NCBI RefSeq assembly: GCF_009707865.1
Contig: NZ_WMBA01000029.1
Coordinates: forward strand, 23,111-87,110
Direction: 5' to 3'
Source of the DNA: Amycolatopsis pithecellobii
GTDB taxonomy: Bacteria > Actinomycetota > Actinomycetes > Mycobacteriales > Pseudonocardiaceae
Length of the DNA: 64,000 nt
Made by a program: the position numbers and the translations under genes. The stretch's first letter is position 1; the number at the start of each line of letters is the position of its first letter. The notes below the pieces were generated by a model. The model was not told the DNA's origin and did no database searches. It saw only the letters and a list, made by a program, of their open reading frames with translations. Shown one piece after another: positions 15,741 through 23,832 of this stretch.

Positions 15741-16720
15741 TGGCCCAGGTACTCACCAGCGCCGATATCGATCAGACCATACTGCTGGAAAAACCGGTCG
15801 CGGTGCTCGGCTACGGCTCGCAGGGGCGCGCGCAGGCGTTGAACCTGCGCGACTCCGGGGTGGACGTGCGGGTCGGTCTACGCGACGGCGCGCCCTCCGC
15901 GGAGCGCGCACGGGACGACGGGATGCGCGTGGTCGACGTGCCCACCGCCGTCGCCGAGGCGACGCTGGTCGCCATGCTGATCCCGGACACCGCCGCGCCC
16001 GCCGTGTTCCGGGAGTGGGTGGCGCCGGATCTCGCACGGGGCGACGCGGTGCTGTTCGCGCACGGGTTCAACGTCCATTACTCCACTGTGGACATTCCGG
16101 CGACGGTGGACGTGATCATGGTGGCGCCCAAGGCACCGGGTCATGCGGTCCGCACCACCTTCGCCGACGGGCACGGCGTCCCCTGCCTGACCGCGGTGTC
16201 GCAGGACTTCACCGGGCAGGCAACGGAACTGGCCAACGCCTATGCCGACGCGATCGGTGGCGGCCGGGCCGGAATCCTCGCCACGACCTTCGCCGAGGAG
16301 ACCGAAACGGACCTGTTCGGCGAGCAGTCCGTGCTCGTCGGCGGTGTCACCGGGCTGATCAGGACCGCGTTCGAAGTCCTGGTCGATGCGGGCTACCAGC
16401 CGGAGTCGGCGTACTTCGAGTGCGCCCACGAGCTGAAGCTGGTCGTCGATCTCATTTACGAGCACGGGCTCGCCGGGATGTACCGGTTCATCTCGGACAC
16501 CGCCGAATTCGGCGACTACCACACCGCGAACCGCCCGGTGTGGAGCCAGGTTCGCGCGCATTTCACCGGCCTGCTGCAAGAGATTCAGGACGGCCGGTTC
16601 GCCCGGACCTGGATTGCGGAGGACGAGTCCGGCCGCGCCATGTTCCTGGCCGCCCGCAAGGCCGCAGCCGGCCACCCGATCGAAGAGGTCGGCGAGCGGT
16701 TGCGCGGGCTCACCCGGTGA
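15740..16720 (+). CDS. ilvC: ketol-acid reductoisomerase (class I), cluster-borne paralogue
   Basis: This 326-residue protein has the NADPH fold GYGSQGRAQALNLRDSG, HGFN, the metal-binding DLFGEQSVLVGG, the second metal helix YFECAHELKLVVDLIYEHG and ISDTAEFGDY. These are the catalytic and magnesium-site motifs of IlvC. One oddity is VAPKAPGH where nearly all family members have PKGPGH. IlvC normally moves an alkyl group and reduces the ketone in valine/isoleucine synthesis, but no acetolactate synthase or leucine genes are here; instead it closes an operon of CoA-ester enzymes. It could supply a branched precursor, or perform an acyloin-type rearrangement (ring contraction or expansion) on a cyclic intermediate. 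Both are speculative. Its stop lies four bases from the stop of the opposed Lrp gene. Confidence 0.88.
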   Translation: MAQVLTSADIDQTILLEKPVAVLGYGSQGRAQALNLRDSGVDVRVGLRDGAPSAERARDDGMRVVDVPTAVAEATLVAMLIPDTAAPAVFREWVAPDLARGDAVLFAHGFNVHYSTVDIPATVDVIMVAPKAPGHAVRTTFADGHGVPCLTAVSQDFTGQATELANAYADAIGGGRAGILATTFAEETETDLFGEQSVLVGGVTGLIRTAFEVLVDAGYQPESAYFECAHELKLVVDLIYEHGLAGMYRFISDTAEFGDYHTANRPVWSQVRAHFTGLLQEIQDGRFARTWIAEDESGRAMFLAARKAAAGHPIEEVGERLRGLTR

Positions 16721-16724
16721 CGGA

Positions 16725-17240
16725 TCAGGGCGAACGCACTCTGCCGCCGCCCGTACCCCGGTGAACCTTGACGTAGGTACGCCGGATGCGGGCCACCTGG
16801 TAGGAGCCCGGGAAGGCGGGATGGGAAAGGGCGTGCAGCAGCTGCCGGTGTTCGTGCTCGTCGGCCTCGACGTGCAGCACCGAACTCCAGCGGCCTGCGG
16901 TGCGATAGACAGTCCGGATGGCGGAGCCGGGCACGGTGCCGTCCGTGGCCGGATCGCCCGGCGTGGACATCGCGACGAACAGGTCCGCCGTGTCCGGTGG
17001 GATGCCGGTTCGCTCCGTGCACACCACCGCCCGGCAACCGCGCAGAACGCCGAGCTGGCCCAGCCGCCGGAGCCGGCGTTCGGCCGCCGCCGCGCTCAGA
17101 CCGGTGGCACGGCCCAGCGCGGCCGACGAGAGCCTCGGGTTGAGCATGAGCACCTCCACCAACGCGCGGTCGGCGTCGTCGATACCTGGTGTGACTTCCC
17201 GGCCGGAGCCGCGATCTGAGGCGGGTTTCGCCCTGGTCAT
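16725..17240 (-). CDS. Lrp/AsnC-family regulator, second copy
   Basis: This 171-residue protein has an N-terminal helix-turn-helix (DADRALVEVLMLNPRLSSAALGRATGLSAAAAERRLRRL) followed by a RAM-like ligand domain in which WSSVLHVEADEHEHRQLLHAL marks the central strand and helix. It is only distantly similar to the Lrp at 11828. The ATG at 17240 has a strong GGAGGG site; a longer reading to 17282 adds an unlikely tail. It is convergent with the ilvC gene and closes the anthranilate cluster on this side. A 15-base palindrome lies about 80 bases upstream of its start. Confidence 0.82.
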   Translation of the reverse strand: MTRAKPASDRGSGREVTPGIDDADRALVEVLMLNPRLSSAALGRATGLSAAAAERRLRRLGQLGVLRGCRAVVCTERTGIPPDTADLFVAMSTPGDPATDGTVPGSAIRTVYRTAGRWSSVLHVEADEHEHRQLLHALSHPAFPGSYQVARIRRTYVKVHRGTGGGRVRSP

Positions 17241-17319
17241 GGTCCCTCCAGCGGCAAACGCGCGCGACGTACACGTTCGCATTCGCCCTTTGGTCCTATA
17301 AACCCCCAGCTCATGCCAG

Positions 17320-17334
17320 ACTGGTACTACCAGT
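17320..17334. promoter_or_regulatory. 15-base palindrome ACTGGTACTACCAGT
   Basis: It is symmetric except for the central base and sits in the 180-base gap between the Lrp gene start (17240) and the end of the SDR gene at 17421. Because the SDR gene ends here, the only start it can serve is the Lrp gene. The TGGTnnnACCA core matches what FadR-type GntR proteins like, so cross-control by a GntR is possible. Confidence 0.4.
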
Positions 17335-17420
17335 TCACGCTGTCAAGTCCATGACCTTTTTCAAATGAATATTTCATTCCGCGCAACGAATGCGGGATCG
17401 AATTCGAAACCGGTATTCCC

Positions 17421-18203
17421 TTACCCGAACGAGCGGACAGCACCACCTTCGCATCGGACCGCCGCGCCGTTCGTCAGGCTCGCCAGCGGGCTGGCGATGA
17501 ACGCGACGGTGCTCGCCACCTCCTGCGGCCGGGCCACCCGCTGGACCAGTGACGCGGGCACGACCTCGTTGAGGATCATCGATTCGAACTGGTCGTACGC
17601 CAGCCCCGACTCGGTGGCCAGCCGGTGAAACCCTTCGGTCTCCGTGGCACCGGCGAGGACGGTATTGACCGTCACGGCTGTCCCCCGCGTCTGCTCGGCC
17701 AGTCCCCGCGAGAGCGAAAGTCCGGCCGCCTTGGTCACCGCGTAGTCGAGGGCGAAAGGTGAAGACGTCACGGACAGATCGCTGCCGAGAAACACGATGC
17801 GCCCGGAGTTGCGCGCCAACATCAATTTCAGGTGGTGCCGGGCGAGCCGCACCCCGCTCATCACGTTCGTCTCGAACTTCCGGCGCCATTCCTCGTCCTC
17901 GATTTCGAAGAACGGCGGCGACCCGTAGGTCGCGGCGTTGTGCACGACGATGTCCACCTCCGGCGCCGCTTCCAGGACGGCGGCCGTGCCCGCATCGGTG
18001 GACAGATCCCCTGCTGCCGCACGGAGATCTGCATCCGGCTGCTCCTTCAGCAGCTTCTCGCGAGCTTCCGCCACGCGTTCCGGCGAACGCCCGTTCAGAT
18101 ACACCGAGCAGCCCTCCGCGGCCAGCTTGCCGGCCACCGCGAAGCCGATCCCCGCGGTCGATCCGGTGACGAGCGCGCTACTGCCTTTCAGGCCCAGGTC
18201 CAT
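17421..18203 (-). CDS. short-chain dehydrogenase/reductase
   Basis: This 260-residue classical SDR has TGSTAGIG for NAD(P) binding, HNAA in strand 4, a Ser in FLGSDLSV, and YAVTKAAG for the catalytic Tyr/Lys. The ATG at 18203 is preceded by a GAAAGGAAA ribosome site. It lies 16 bases downstream of the L-2-hydroxyglutarate oxidase gene in the same direction, as the last gene of a long minus-strand run. Substrate is not readable; relatives act on 3-oxoacyl or hydroxy-acid compounds. Confidence 0.85.
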   Translation of the reverse strand: MDLGLKGSSALVTGSTAGIGFAVAGKLAAEGCSVYLNGRSPERVAEAREKLLKEQPDADLRAAAGDLSTDAGTAAVLEAAPEVDIVVHNAATYGSPPFFEIEDEEWRRKFETNVMSGVRLARHHLKLMLARNSGRIVFLGSDLSVTSSPFALDYAVTKAAGLSLSRGLAEQTRGTAVTVNTVLAGATETEGFHRLATESGLAYDQFESMILNEVVPASLVQRVARPQEVASTVAFIASPLASLTNGAAVRCEGGAVRSFG

Positions 18204-18219
18204 GCGTTTTTCCTTTCGG

Positions 18220-19416
18220 TCAAGCCACTTTGCCGGCGAGGATGCCGGAAACGACGTGCTCGGCGATGGCGAAAGCGGAGGTGGCCGCCGGTGACGGCGC
18301 ATTGCGCACGATGAGGACGTCGCGATCACCGGAGAAGGCGAAATCGTCGACGAGCCTGCCGTCCCGCGACACCGCCTGGGCCCGCACTCCCGCCGGGCCA
18401 CGCTCGAGGTCGGCCAGGCACAGCTCCGGCACATAGTCACGTGCGAGCCGGAGGAACTGCCGGCGGTTCGCCGACGACGCGACCTCTTTGACGCCCACCC
18501 GCCAGTACTGCTTCGCCAGCCGCCAGGAACCCGGCCACGTCAACGTCTGTGCGAGATCGGCGATGGAGATATCCCGCCGCCGGTACGCTTCCAGTGCCAG
18601 AGCCAAGATCGCGTTCGGGCCCACGCTCACCGTGTCGTCGACATGCCGGGTCAGATGCACCCCCAGGAAGGGCAAGCGGGGATCCGGCACCGGATAGACC
18701 ATGCCTTTGATCAGGTGTGCCGCGTGGTCCCGGAGTTTCAGGTACTCGCCACGAAAAGGGATGATCCGCGGATCGCTGGGGTGGCCGAGCTTCCGCGCGA
18801 GCCGGCTCGACTGCAACCCGGCGCAGACGATCACCCGGTCGGCGTTGACCCGTCCCGAATCGGTGATCGCCTCGATTCCCGTATCGCCCTGCCGCACACC
18901 GAGCAATCCCCGCGCTTGCCGCAGTTCTCCCCCAGCCGCAACGAATTCCTCGGCGAGCTTCGCGGCGACCTGTCCATAGTCGACAACCGCGGTGGTCGGG
19001 GACAGAATCGCGGCAACGCCATGCACGTGCGGCTCGATCTCCCGGATCCCTTGCGGCCCCATGGTTTCGATACCCGGCACCCCGTTCGCGACAGCTCTTT
19101 CGTGGAGCTGCACGAGCTTTTCCGCCTCGGCCGGATCGCGTGCGACAACCAGCTTGCCGAGTTCCTGGTACGGAATTCCGTGCGCACGGCAGAAGTCCTT
19201 CATCAGCCCGGCACCGCGACGGCAAAGCTGCGCTTTGAGGCTCCCCGGTTGGTAGTACAGACCCGCATGAATGACGCCGCTGTTGTGACTGGTCTGGTGC
19301 CGCCCGACCGCCGATTCCTTCTCCAGCAAGGTCACCCTCGCGGCCGGGTGCCGTTGCTGCAGTTCACGGCAGATCGCGAGCCCGACGATTCCGGCGCCGG
19401 CAACCAGGAACCTCAT
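18220..19416 (-). CDS. lhgO: L-2-hydroxyglutarate oxidase-like FAD enzyme
   Basis: This 398-residue FAD-dependent oxidoreductase of the DAO/LhgO group has GAGIVGLAICREL at the N-terminus, LLEKESAVGRHQTSHNSGVIHAGLYYQPGS (read in parts) as the family signature, and PFLGVHLTR near the C-terminus. LhgO oxidises L-2-hydroxyglutarate to 2-oxoglutarate and hands electrons to the quinone pool. Its ATG overlaps the stop of the MhpB-like gene by four bases, so it may process a hydroxy acid released after ring cleavage rather than serve general metabolism. Confidence 0.85.
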   Translation of the reverse strand: MRFLVAGAGIVGLAICRELQQRHPAARVTLLEKESAVGRHQTSHNSGVIHAGLYYQPGSLKAQLCRRGAGLMKDFCRAHGIPYQELGKLVVARDPAEAEKLVQLHERAVANGVPGIETMGPQGIREIEPHVHGVAAILSPTTAVVDYGQVAAKLAEEFVAAGGELRQARGLLGVRQGDTGIEAITDSGRVNADRVIVCAGLQSSRLARKLGHPSDPRIIPFRGEYLKLRDHAAHLIKGMVYPVPDPRLPFLGVHLTRHVDDTVSVGPNAILALALEAYRRRDISIADLAQTLTWPGSWRLAKQYWRVGVKEVASSANRRQFLRLARDYVPELCLADLERGPAGVRAQAVSRDGRLVDDFAFSGDRDVLIVRNAPSPAATSAFAIAEHVVSGILAGKVA

Positions 19417-20348
19417 GCCGGTTCGCCCGGCGCGCAGTACATCCCGCCGAACCCGACCAGCCATTCGGGCGCCGGGCTGTAGAACTCCTCAACTGCCCGA
19501 TAGCGGCCCTCTGTTCCCAGCGCGGAAAACGCCGCAATCCAGGTGCGCACTTCGTGCGTCGCGTTGCCGGCGACCCGGCTCAGCTCGTCACCGTCCATTG
19601 CCATCGCGGCGTCGATATCGCCGTCGCGCAACGCCTGCAGGAACCGGGCATCCCATTCCGGGTTCAGTGGGGTGAACGTGGTCCGACCCGCCGCGAAATC
19701 GAGGCCGGCCTGGATTACCCGGCCCTGTGTCGCCGAATCGTCCAGCGGCCCGTCCACGAGCAACCGCGGCGAGACCTCCCCGCTTGCAGTGAGTTTCTTC
19801 GGCATCGGCGGGTCATGTGACAGCCCACCGGAGCCGACGAGCAGCACGCGCAGGCCCGTGGCCGACGCATAGGTGCCGACGGCTTCACCCAACGCACGTG
19901 CGCGGGCCATCGGCGCGATCGGGGCCGCCGCGCAGTTGATGAAGACCGGGATGACCGGCGGTGTGCTCGCTTCTTCGGTCAGCAGGAACAACGCCTGAGT
20001 GAAGCCGTGATCCACCCGCATGGCCTCGGAAACCGCGACATCGACGCCGGCCTCCAGCACGTGACTCGCCAATCCCTCCGCCAGTTCACGTGGAACGTCC
20101 AAGGTCACCTTCGGGGTGCCGAAATCGCCGACCGTCGAGCATTGCAGGCCGATGCAGAACTGCGGCATCAAACGGTAATTGAATCCACGGTAGTGATCGG
20201 GACCGAACATGATGATGACATCCGGCGCGTAACTCTGCACCTGCTTTCGCAGGCGGTCGATTCCGTCGGTCACCGTGCGTTCGATCTCGGCGGGAACCCG
20301 ATTATGGCCGAGCAGCGGGGAATGCGAGACACAGCACACGTTCAGCAC
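19413..20348 (-). CDS. mhpB: extradiol ring-cleavage dioxygenase, MhpB type
   Basis: This is a 311-residue class III (LigB-fold) dioxygenase. MhpB-type marks are the N-terminal VSHSPLLGHN, FGPDHYRGFNY and the later VGSGGLSHDPPMPK and WIAAFSAL. MhpB opens 3-(2,3-dihydroxyphenyl)propionate or 2,3-dihydroxycinnamate at the meta position using Fe(II) and oxygen. The neighbours (a C-C-hydrolase-like alpha/beta hydrolase at 21637, IclR regulator at 20402) mirror mhp loci in part, but no MhpA, MhpD, MhpE or MhpF is present, so the true catechol substrate is open. The start is GTG. A CCCTTCAGGAAGGG hairpin lies between it and the IclR gene. Confidence 0.85.
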   Translation of the reverse strand: MLNVCCVSHSPLLGHNRVPAEIERTVTDGIDRLRKQVQSYAPDVIIMFGPDHYRGFNYRLMPQFCIGLQCSTVGDFGTPKVTLDVPRELAEGLASHVLEAGVDVAVSEAMRVDHGFTQALFLLTEEASTPPVIPVFINCAAAPIAPMARARALGEAVGTYASATGLRVLLVGSGGLSHDPPMPKKLTASGEVSPRLLVDGPLDDSATQGRVIQAGLDFAAGRTTFTPLNPEWDARFLQALRDGDIDAAMAMDGDELSRVAGNATHEVRTWIAAFSALGTEGRYRAVEEFYSPAPEWLVGFGGMYCAPGEPA

Positions 20349-20401
20349 GAATGGAACTTCCCTTCAGGAAGGGTGTGGCGAAAAAAGCACTAAGAAATTG
20401 T

Positions 20402-21202
20402 TCAGGGACAGTTGTATGTTCTCCGCACACCCAGTGCACGAGTCACCGTCGCAGCGGCGAGCGCCACGGAATTCGCGGCCCGGCGAAGATCGAAGGAACG
20501 AATCGGGCCCGTCACGGAAACCGCGGCAGTGCCATGCGTGCCGGGCAGGAAAATCGGCGCCGCGACACAGTTGATTCCGCGCACCGCTTCTTCGGAATCG
20601 AAGGCGATGCCGTACTTCTGGATTTTCCGGAGCTCACCCCACGGCGCACTCGGATCACACCCGATCTCCGGCACCTCGGTCAGCACCGTGCCGATGAAGG
20701 TGCCGATCTCCGGGTCCGGCATGAACGCGATCATCGCCTTGCCGAGCCCGGTGAGGTAGGCGGGCATCCGGCCGCCGTCCCGCGTCGGCAGCACGCTGCC
20801 CGGCCTGCCCCCGATCTTGAGCAGGTACAGCACATCGATCCCGGTCAGCACGCCGAGGTGGACGACCTGCCGGAACTCGTCGTAGAGCTGCTGCATGACG
20901 GGCGCCGCTCCCTCGCGCAAGTGACGGAAACGTCCGGTGAGCAGGCCCAGCTCGAACATGCTCATCGCCGGCATGACCGAGCCGCCCGCCGTTCGCTCCA
21001 GCAAGCCGTACTCGATCAGGTCGTTGACCATCCGGTACGTCGTCGACTTCGGCAGGCCGGTCCGGCGCATCAGCTCCGGCAGCGTCAAGTGCCCTTCTGT
21101 ACCAAGGAAAGCCAGGAGCAACCGGGCCACGCGCTCGGTCACCCCGGACGCCGAAGTGTCCATCGAAGCCACTGCGGGCCGCACATCGTCGTGCTCCTGC
21201 AT
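20402..21202 (-). CDS. IclR-family transcription regulator
   Basis: This 266-residue protein has a winged-helix domain at about residues 15-75 (LLLAFLGTEGHLTLPELMRRTGLPKSTTYRMVNDL) and an IclR effector domain with TGLGKAMIAFMPDPEI and the C-terminal INCVAAPIFLPGTHGTAAVSVTGP. Members such as MhpR, PcaR and HmgR control aromatic catabolism. It sits between the dioxygenase and a VOC-domain gene in the same orientation, so it may autoregulate the whole run. Confidence 0.9.
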   Translation of the reverse strand: MQEHDDVRPAVASMDTSASGVTERVARLLLAFLGTEGHLTLPELMRRTGLPKSTTYRMVNDLIEYGLLERTAGGSVMPAMSMFELGLLTGRFRHLREGAAPVMQQLYDEFRQVVHLGVLTGIDVLYLLKIGGRPGSVLPTRDGGRMPAYLTGLGKAMIAFMPDPEIGTFIGTVLTEVPEIGCDPSAPWGELRKIQKYGIAFDSEEAVRGINCVAAPIFLPGTHGTAAVSVTGPIRSFDLRRAANSVALAAATVTRALGVRRTYNCP

Positions 21203-21217
21203 GGCTCACTCCTTCGC

Positions 21218-21640
21218 TCAGTGTGCCCACGGGGAACCCGCGCGCACTTCGATGCGGTTCCCGTCCGGATCGAGCACGAAGACATACCAGCACGAAACGT
21301 CTTCGCCCGACTGCCGTGGTGTCGAGTTTACCGGTTGAAATCGCGCCGGAACGCCGTCGATGGTCGCGCCGAATTCACGGCATCGCGTCACCGCGTGTTC
21401 CAGATCGGGTACTTCCAGTGTCAGGAAACGCAAACCGTATGCCCGCCCCGGTGGATTGTGCTGATCCGGCGACTCCTGGTACTGGATCAGTTTCAGTACG
21501 CTTCCGTCCCGGGACAACGCCACCGCCGAATTGATTGCGGTGGTGAACTCTCCCACGCGGTCGAACCCGAACAGCTCCCGATAGAACTTCTCCGACCGGG
21601 ACAGGTCGTTGACGACGAGTGCGACCTCCATGGTGCTCAC
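21218..21640 (-). CDS. VOC-fold (glyoxalase/dioxygenase superfamily) protein
   Basis: This single-VOC-module-pair protein is about 140 residues long. It opens with EVALVVNDLSRSEKFYRELFGF and ends with CWYVFVLDPDGNRIEVRAG, where the final Glu is the usual metal ligand. Members include glyoxalases, type I extradiol dioxygenases and epimerases; at this length it is most likely a lyase/isomerase or resistance-type protein. The GTG at 21640 overlaps the hydrolase stop by four bases, which favours it over the ATG at 21631. Confidence 0.8.
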   Translation of the reverse strand: MSTMEVALVVNDLSRSEKFYRELFGFDRVGEFTTAINSAVALSRDGSVLKLIQYQESPDQHNPPGRAYGLRFLTLEVPDLEHAVTRCREFGATIDGVPARFQPVNSTPRQSGEDVSCWYVFVLDPDGNRIEVRAGSPWAH

Positions 21641-22950
21641 AACGTTGCCTTCGCTTCGACGAAGAATTCCGTCACTATCCGGTTGAACTCCTCGGGTCGC
21701 TCGTAATGCGGCCAGTGACCGGCACCGGAGATGAGCTCGAAACGCACGTCCGGGATGTGCTTGAGATGCCGCTGGGCGTCGTCGAATCCGTGCAAGGGAT
21801 TGGAATCCGACCATACGACGAGAGTCGGTGCGCTGATCCGCCGAATCCGATCCGGGGTCAGCACATACCGGGCCAGGTCGTCGCGATCGAACAGGCGGCT
21901 GAACAGGCGGGTCAGCGCCACCTGCACTTCTGGTCGCTGGTAGATCACCTGCCGGAGCCTGACCAGCTCGTCAGTGACCGCATCCTGGTCCGCGAACAGC
22001 CACCGCACCCGCGCCTCCACATTCGCCCGGGTGGGATCGGTGATCGCGGCCGTGCTGCGTTTCAGCAGCTCGCCGACATCCTGCTGGTGGTGATCGCCTT
22101 CGACCGGTAGGCCGCCCGTGGTGTTCAGGACGAGACTGCGCACCAGCTCAGGATGGTCCATCGCCAGCCAGGCCCCGACCCGTCCGCCGAACGACTCGCC
22201 GATCACGTTGACCGGGCCGAGCTTCGCCACACGGATGAAGTCGACGACATGCGCGACGACTTCGGCGGTCGTGTATTCCAGCGTTGTCGGGGCGTCGGTG
22301 AAACCGTGCCCGATCATGTCCAGCGCGATGACCCGCGAATACTCGGCGAGAGCACCGAGATTGCGCACCCAGGTCTCCGCATGTCCGCCGGATCCGTGCA
22401 GCAGCACCGTGCTCACCCGCCCGCTGCCGGCCTCGAGCGTCCGGGTTCGCACGCCGCCGACATCGTAGAATCGCTGCTCGAATCCCAGGTTCGTCAGATC
22501 GAGCCAGAGCGACCGCGTTTCTTCCGTCAAGATGTCTCCCCGGTTGGTGTTCTCGGTGCGCTGCGAGGTGATGTCGACCTGTCTCGACAGCACCCGCCAC
22601 TTCCCGTTCTCGAGCACGTACTCGTCCGAATAGGACCCGCGATATGTCCGCAGCTCCCGCAGCGAAGAGTCCTTGCCCGGCCACAGTTCCGTCGCGACGA
22701 ACTTCGAGGTCCCACGCGCCTTCGTGCCGTCAACGGTGAACCGGTGGTCACTGACCTCATGCCGCGAAGAAATGCATTCCCGCAGGTACTCGACGGCCCA
22801 CTTCGCGAAGTCGGCGCCGGTGAGTTCGACATCTCCGTGCCGGTGCCTACTGTCCGGGTGATACGCGGCGGCGATGCCATCCTGATCTCGCTTGTCCACG
22901 GCCGCCGCGATGCCGGACAACAACGAGCGCAGCTCCTCGACGTGATTCAT
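21637..22950 (-). CDS. NTF2/SnoaL-like domain fused to alpha/beta hydrolase (C-C hydrolase type)
   Basis: This 437-residue protein runs in one open frame. Residues 1-125 are an NTF2/SnoaL-like cone (VEELRSLLSGIAAAVDKRDQDGIAAAY ... WRVLSRQVDI). Residues about 150-437 are an alpha/beta hydrolase with HGSGGHAETW oxyanion loop, GESFGG nucleophile elbow, Asp in LVVWSDSNPLHG and His in SGAGHWPHYERPEEF. The second half resembles MhpC/BphD-like meta-cleavage hydrolases and is a plausible partner for the MhpB-like dioxygenase. A fusion of these two folds is uncommon. The stop overlaps the VOC start; the SDR gene is ten bases upstream. Confidence 0.85.
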   Translation of the reverse strand: MNHVEELRSLLSGIAAAVDKRDQDGIAAAYHPDSRHRHGDVELTGADFAKWAVEYLRECISSRHEVSDHRFTVDGTKARGTSKFVATELWPGKDSSLRELRTYRGSYSDEYVLENGKWRVLSRQVDITSQRTENTNRGDILTEETRSLWLDLTNLGFEQRFYDVGGVRTRTLEAGSGRVSTVLLHGSGGHAETWVRNLGALAEYSRVIALDMIGHGFTDAPTTLEYTTAEVVAHVVDFIRVAKLGPVNVIGESFGGRVGAWLAMDHPELVRSLVLNTTGGLPVEGDHHQQDVGELLKRSTAAITDPTRANVEARVRWLFADQDAVTDELVRLRQVIYQRPEVQVALTRLFSRLFDRDDLARYVLTPDRIRRISAPTLVVWSDSNPLHGFDDAQRHLKHIPDVRFELISGAGHWPHYERPEEFNRIVTEFFVEAKATL

Positions 22951-22960
22951 CGGCGGATCC

Positions 22961-23803
22961 CTACTTCACCATCAAGCCGGCGTCGACGGCGATCGCGGAG
23001 CCGGTGATGAACCGGTTCGCCGGGTCCAGCAGCCACAACACAGCCGAGGTGACATCCTGTGGATCCACCCAGCCGGCGTCCAGCGGATGCATTTCCTTGG
23101 CGACCGCTTCGAATTCCTCCCTCGTGATTTCCTTGCCCGCGGGTTGCGGGACGAACAGCCGCCGCGTCGGCTCGTTGTTGAACAGATCGGTGTCGACGTT
23201 CGTCGGATGCACCGAGTTCACCCGGACATCGAAGTCGGCGAGTTCGAGCGCCATCGTCCGCATCATGCCCAGCACGCCGTGCTTCGAGGCGGCGTAGTCG
23301 ACGAGGTTCTTGGCGCCCCGGAGGCCGAGAATCGAGCTCACGAGCACGATCGCACCGGCTCGCTGCTCGATCATCCCGGGCACCGCCGCGCGGACCGTGT
23401 TCCACACGCCGAGCACGTTGATGTTGAGCACATCGGCGAAATCGGCTTGGTCGAGCTCCCAGAACGGCCGGAATCCACTGTAGATACCGGCGTTCGCGAC
23501 GACGATATCCGGTGCGCGCCAGCGTTGCGTAGCCTCGTCCACCGCCGCCCGCAACTGCGCGAAGTCACGCACATCCGCGACCACCGGCAGGATCTCGCCG
23601 CCGGCGTCACGAACGAGACGGACGGTCTCGTCGAGATCCTCCTTGCTCGCGGTCGGCACGGCACATCGTGTCGACTGTTCACAGAGGTCGAGCGCGACGA
23701 CCGCCGCGCCTTCCCTGGCAAGGCTGACCGCGTGCGTCCTTCCCTGACCACGTGCCGCACCGGTGACGAGTGCTACCCGGCCGCGGAACCGTCCTCCGTC
23801 CAT
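22961..23803 (-). CDS. SDR of the mycofactocin-coupled type
   Basis: This is an SDR of 280 residues with TGAARGQGRTHAVSLAREGA followed by a long insert after strand 2 (ALDLCEQSTRCAVPTASKEDL), which is the pattern of mycofactocin-associated nicotinoproteins; NAG in strand 4, Ser in LVSSILG and YAASKHG complete the active site. Such enzymes bind NAD tightly and use mycofactocin as the external redox partner. The ATG at 23803 has an AAAGGAGGG ribosome site; a GTG at 23836 overlapping the permease stop is the alternative. It would oxidise an alcohol or ring hydroxyl. Confidence 0.87.
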   Translation of the reverse strand: MDGGRFRGRVALVTGAARGQGRTHAVSLAREGAAVVALDLCEQSTRCAVPTASKEDLDETVRLVRDAGGEILPVVADVRDFAQLRAAVDEATQRWRAPDIVVANAGIYSGFRPFWELDQADFADVLNINVLGVWNTVRAAVPGMIEQRAGAIVLVSSILGLRGAKNLVDYAASKHGVLGMMRTMALELADFDVRVNSVHPTNVDTDLFNNEPTRRLFVPQPAGKEITREEFEAVAKEMHPLDAGWVDPQDVTSAVLWLLDPANRFITGSAIAVDAGLMVK

Positions 23804-23832
23804 TGTGTCCCTCCTTTGTGGATCAAGTTCGT

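Noticed and set aside
1185..16720. Calling region 1 a phenazine cluster because of the PhzE-like fusion
   Set aside because: No other phz genes (PhzA/B, D, F, G) are present, and the TrpE-TrpG motifs fit anthranilate synthase equally well.
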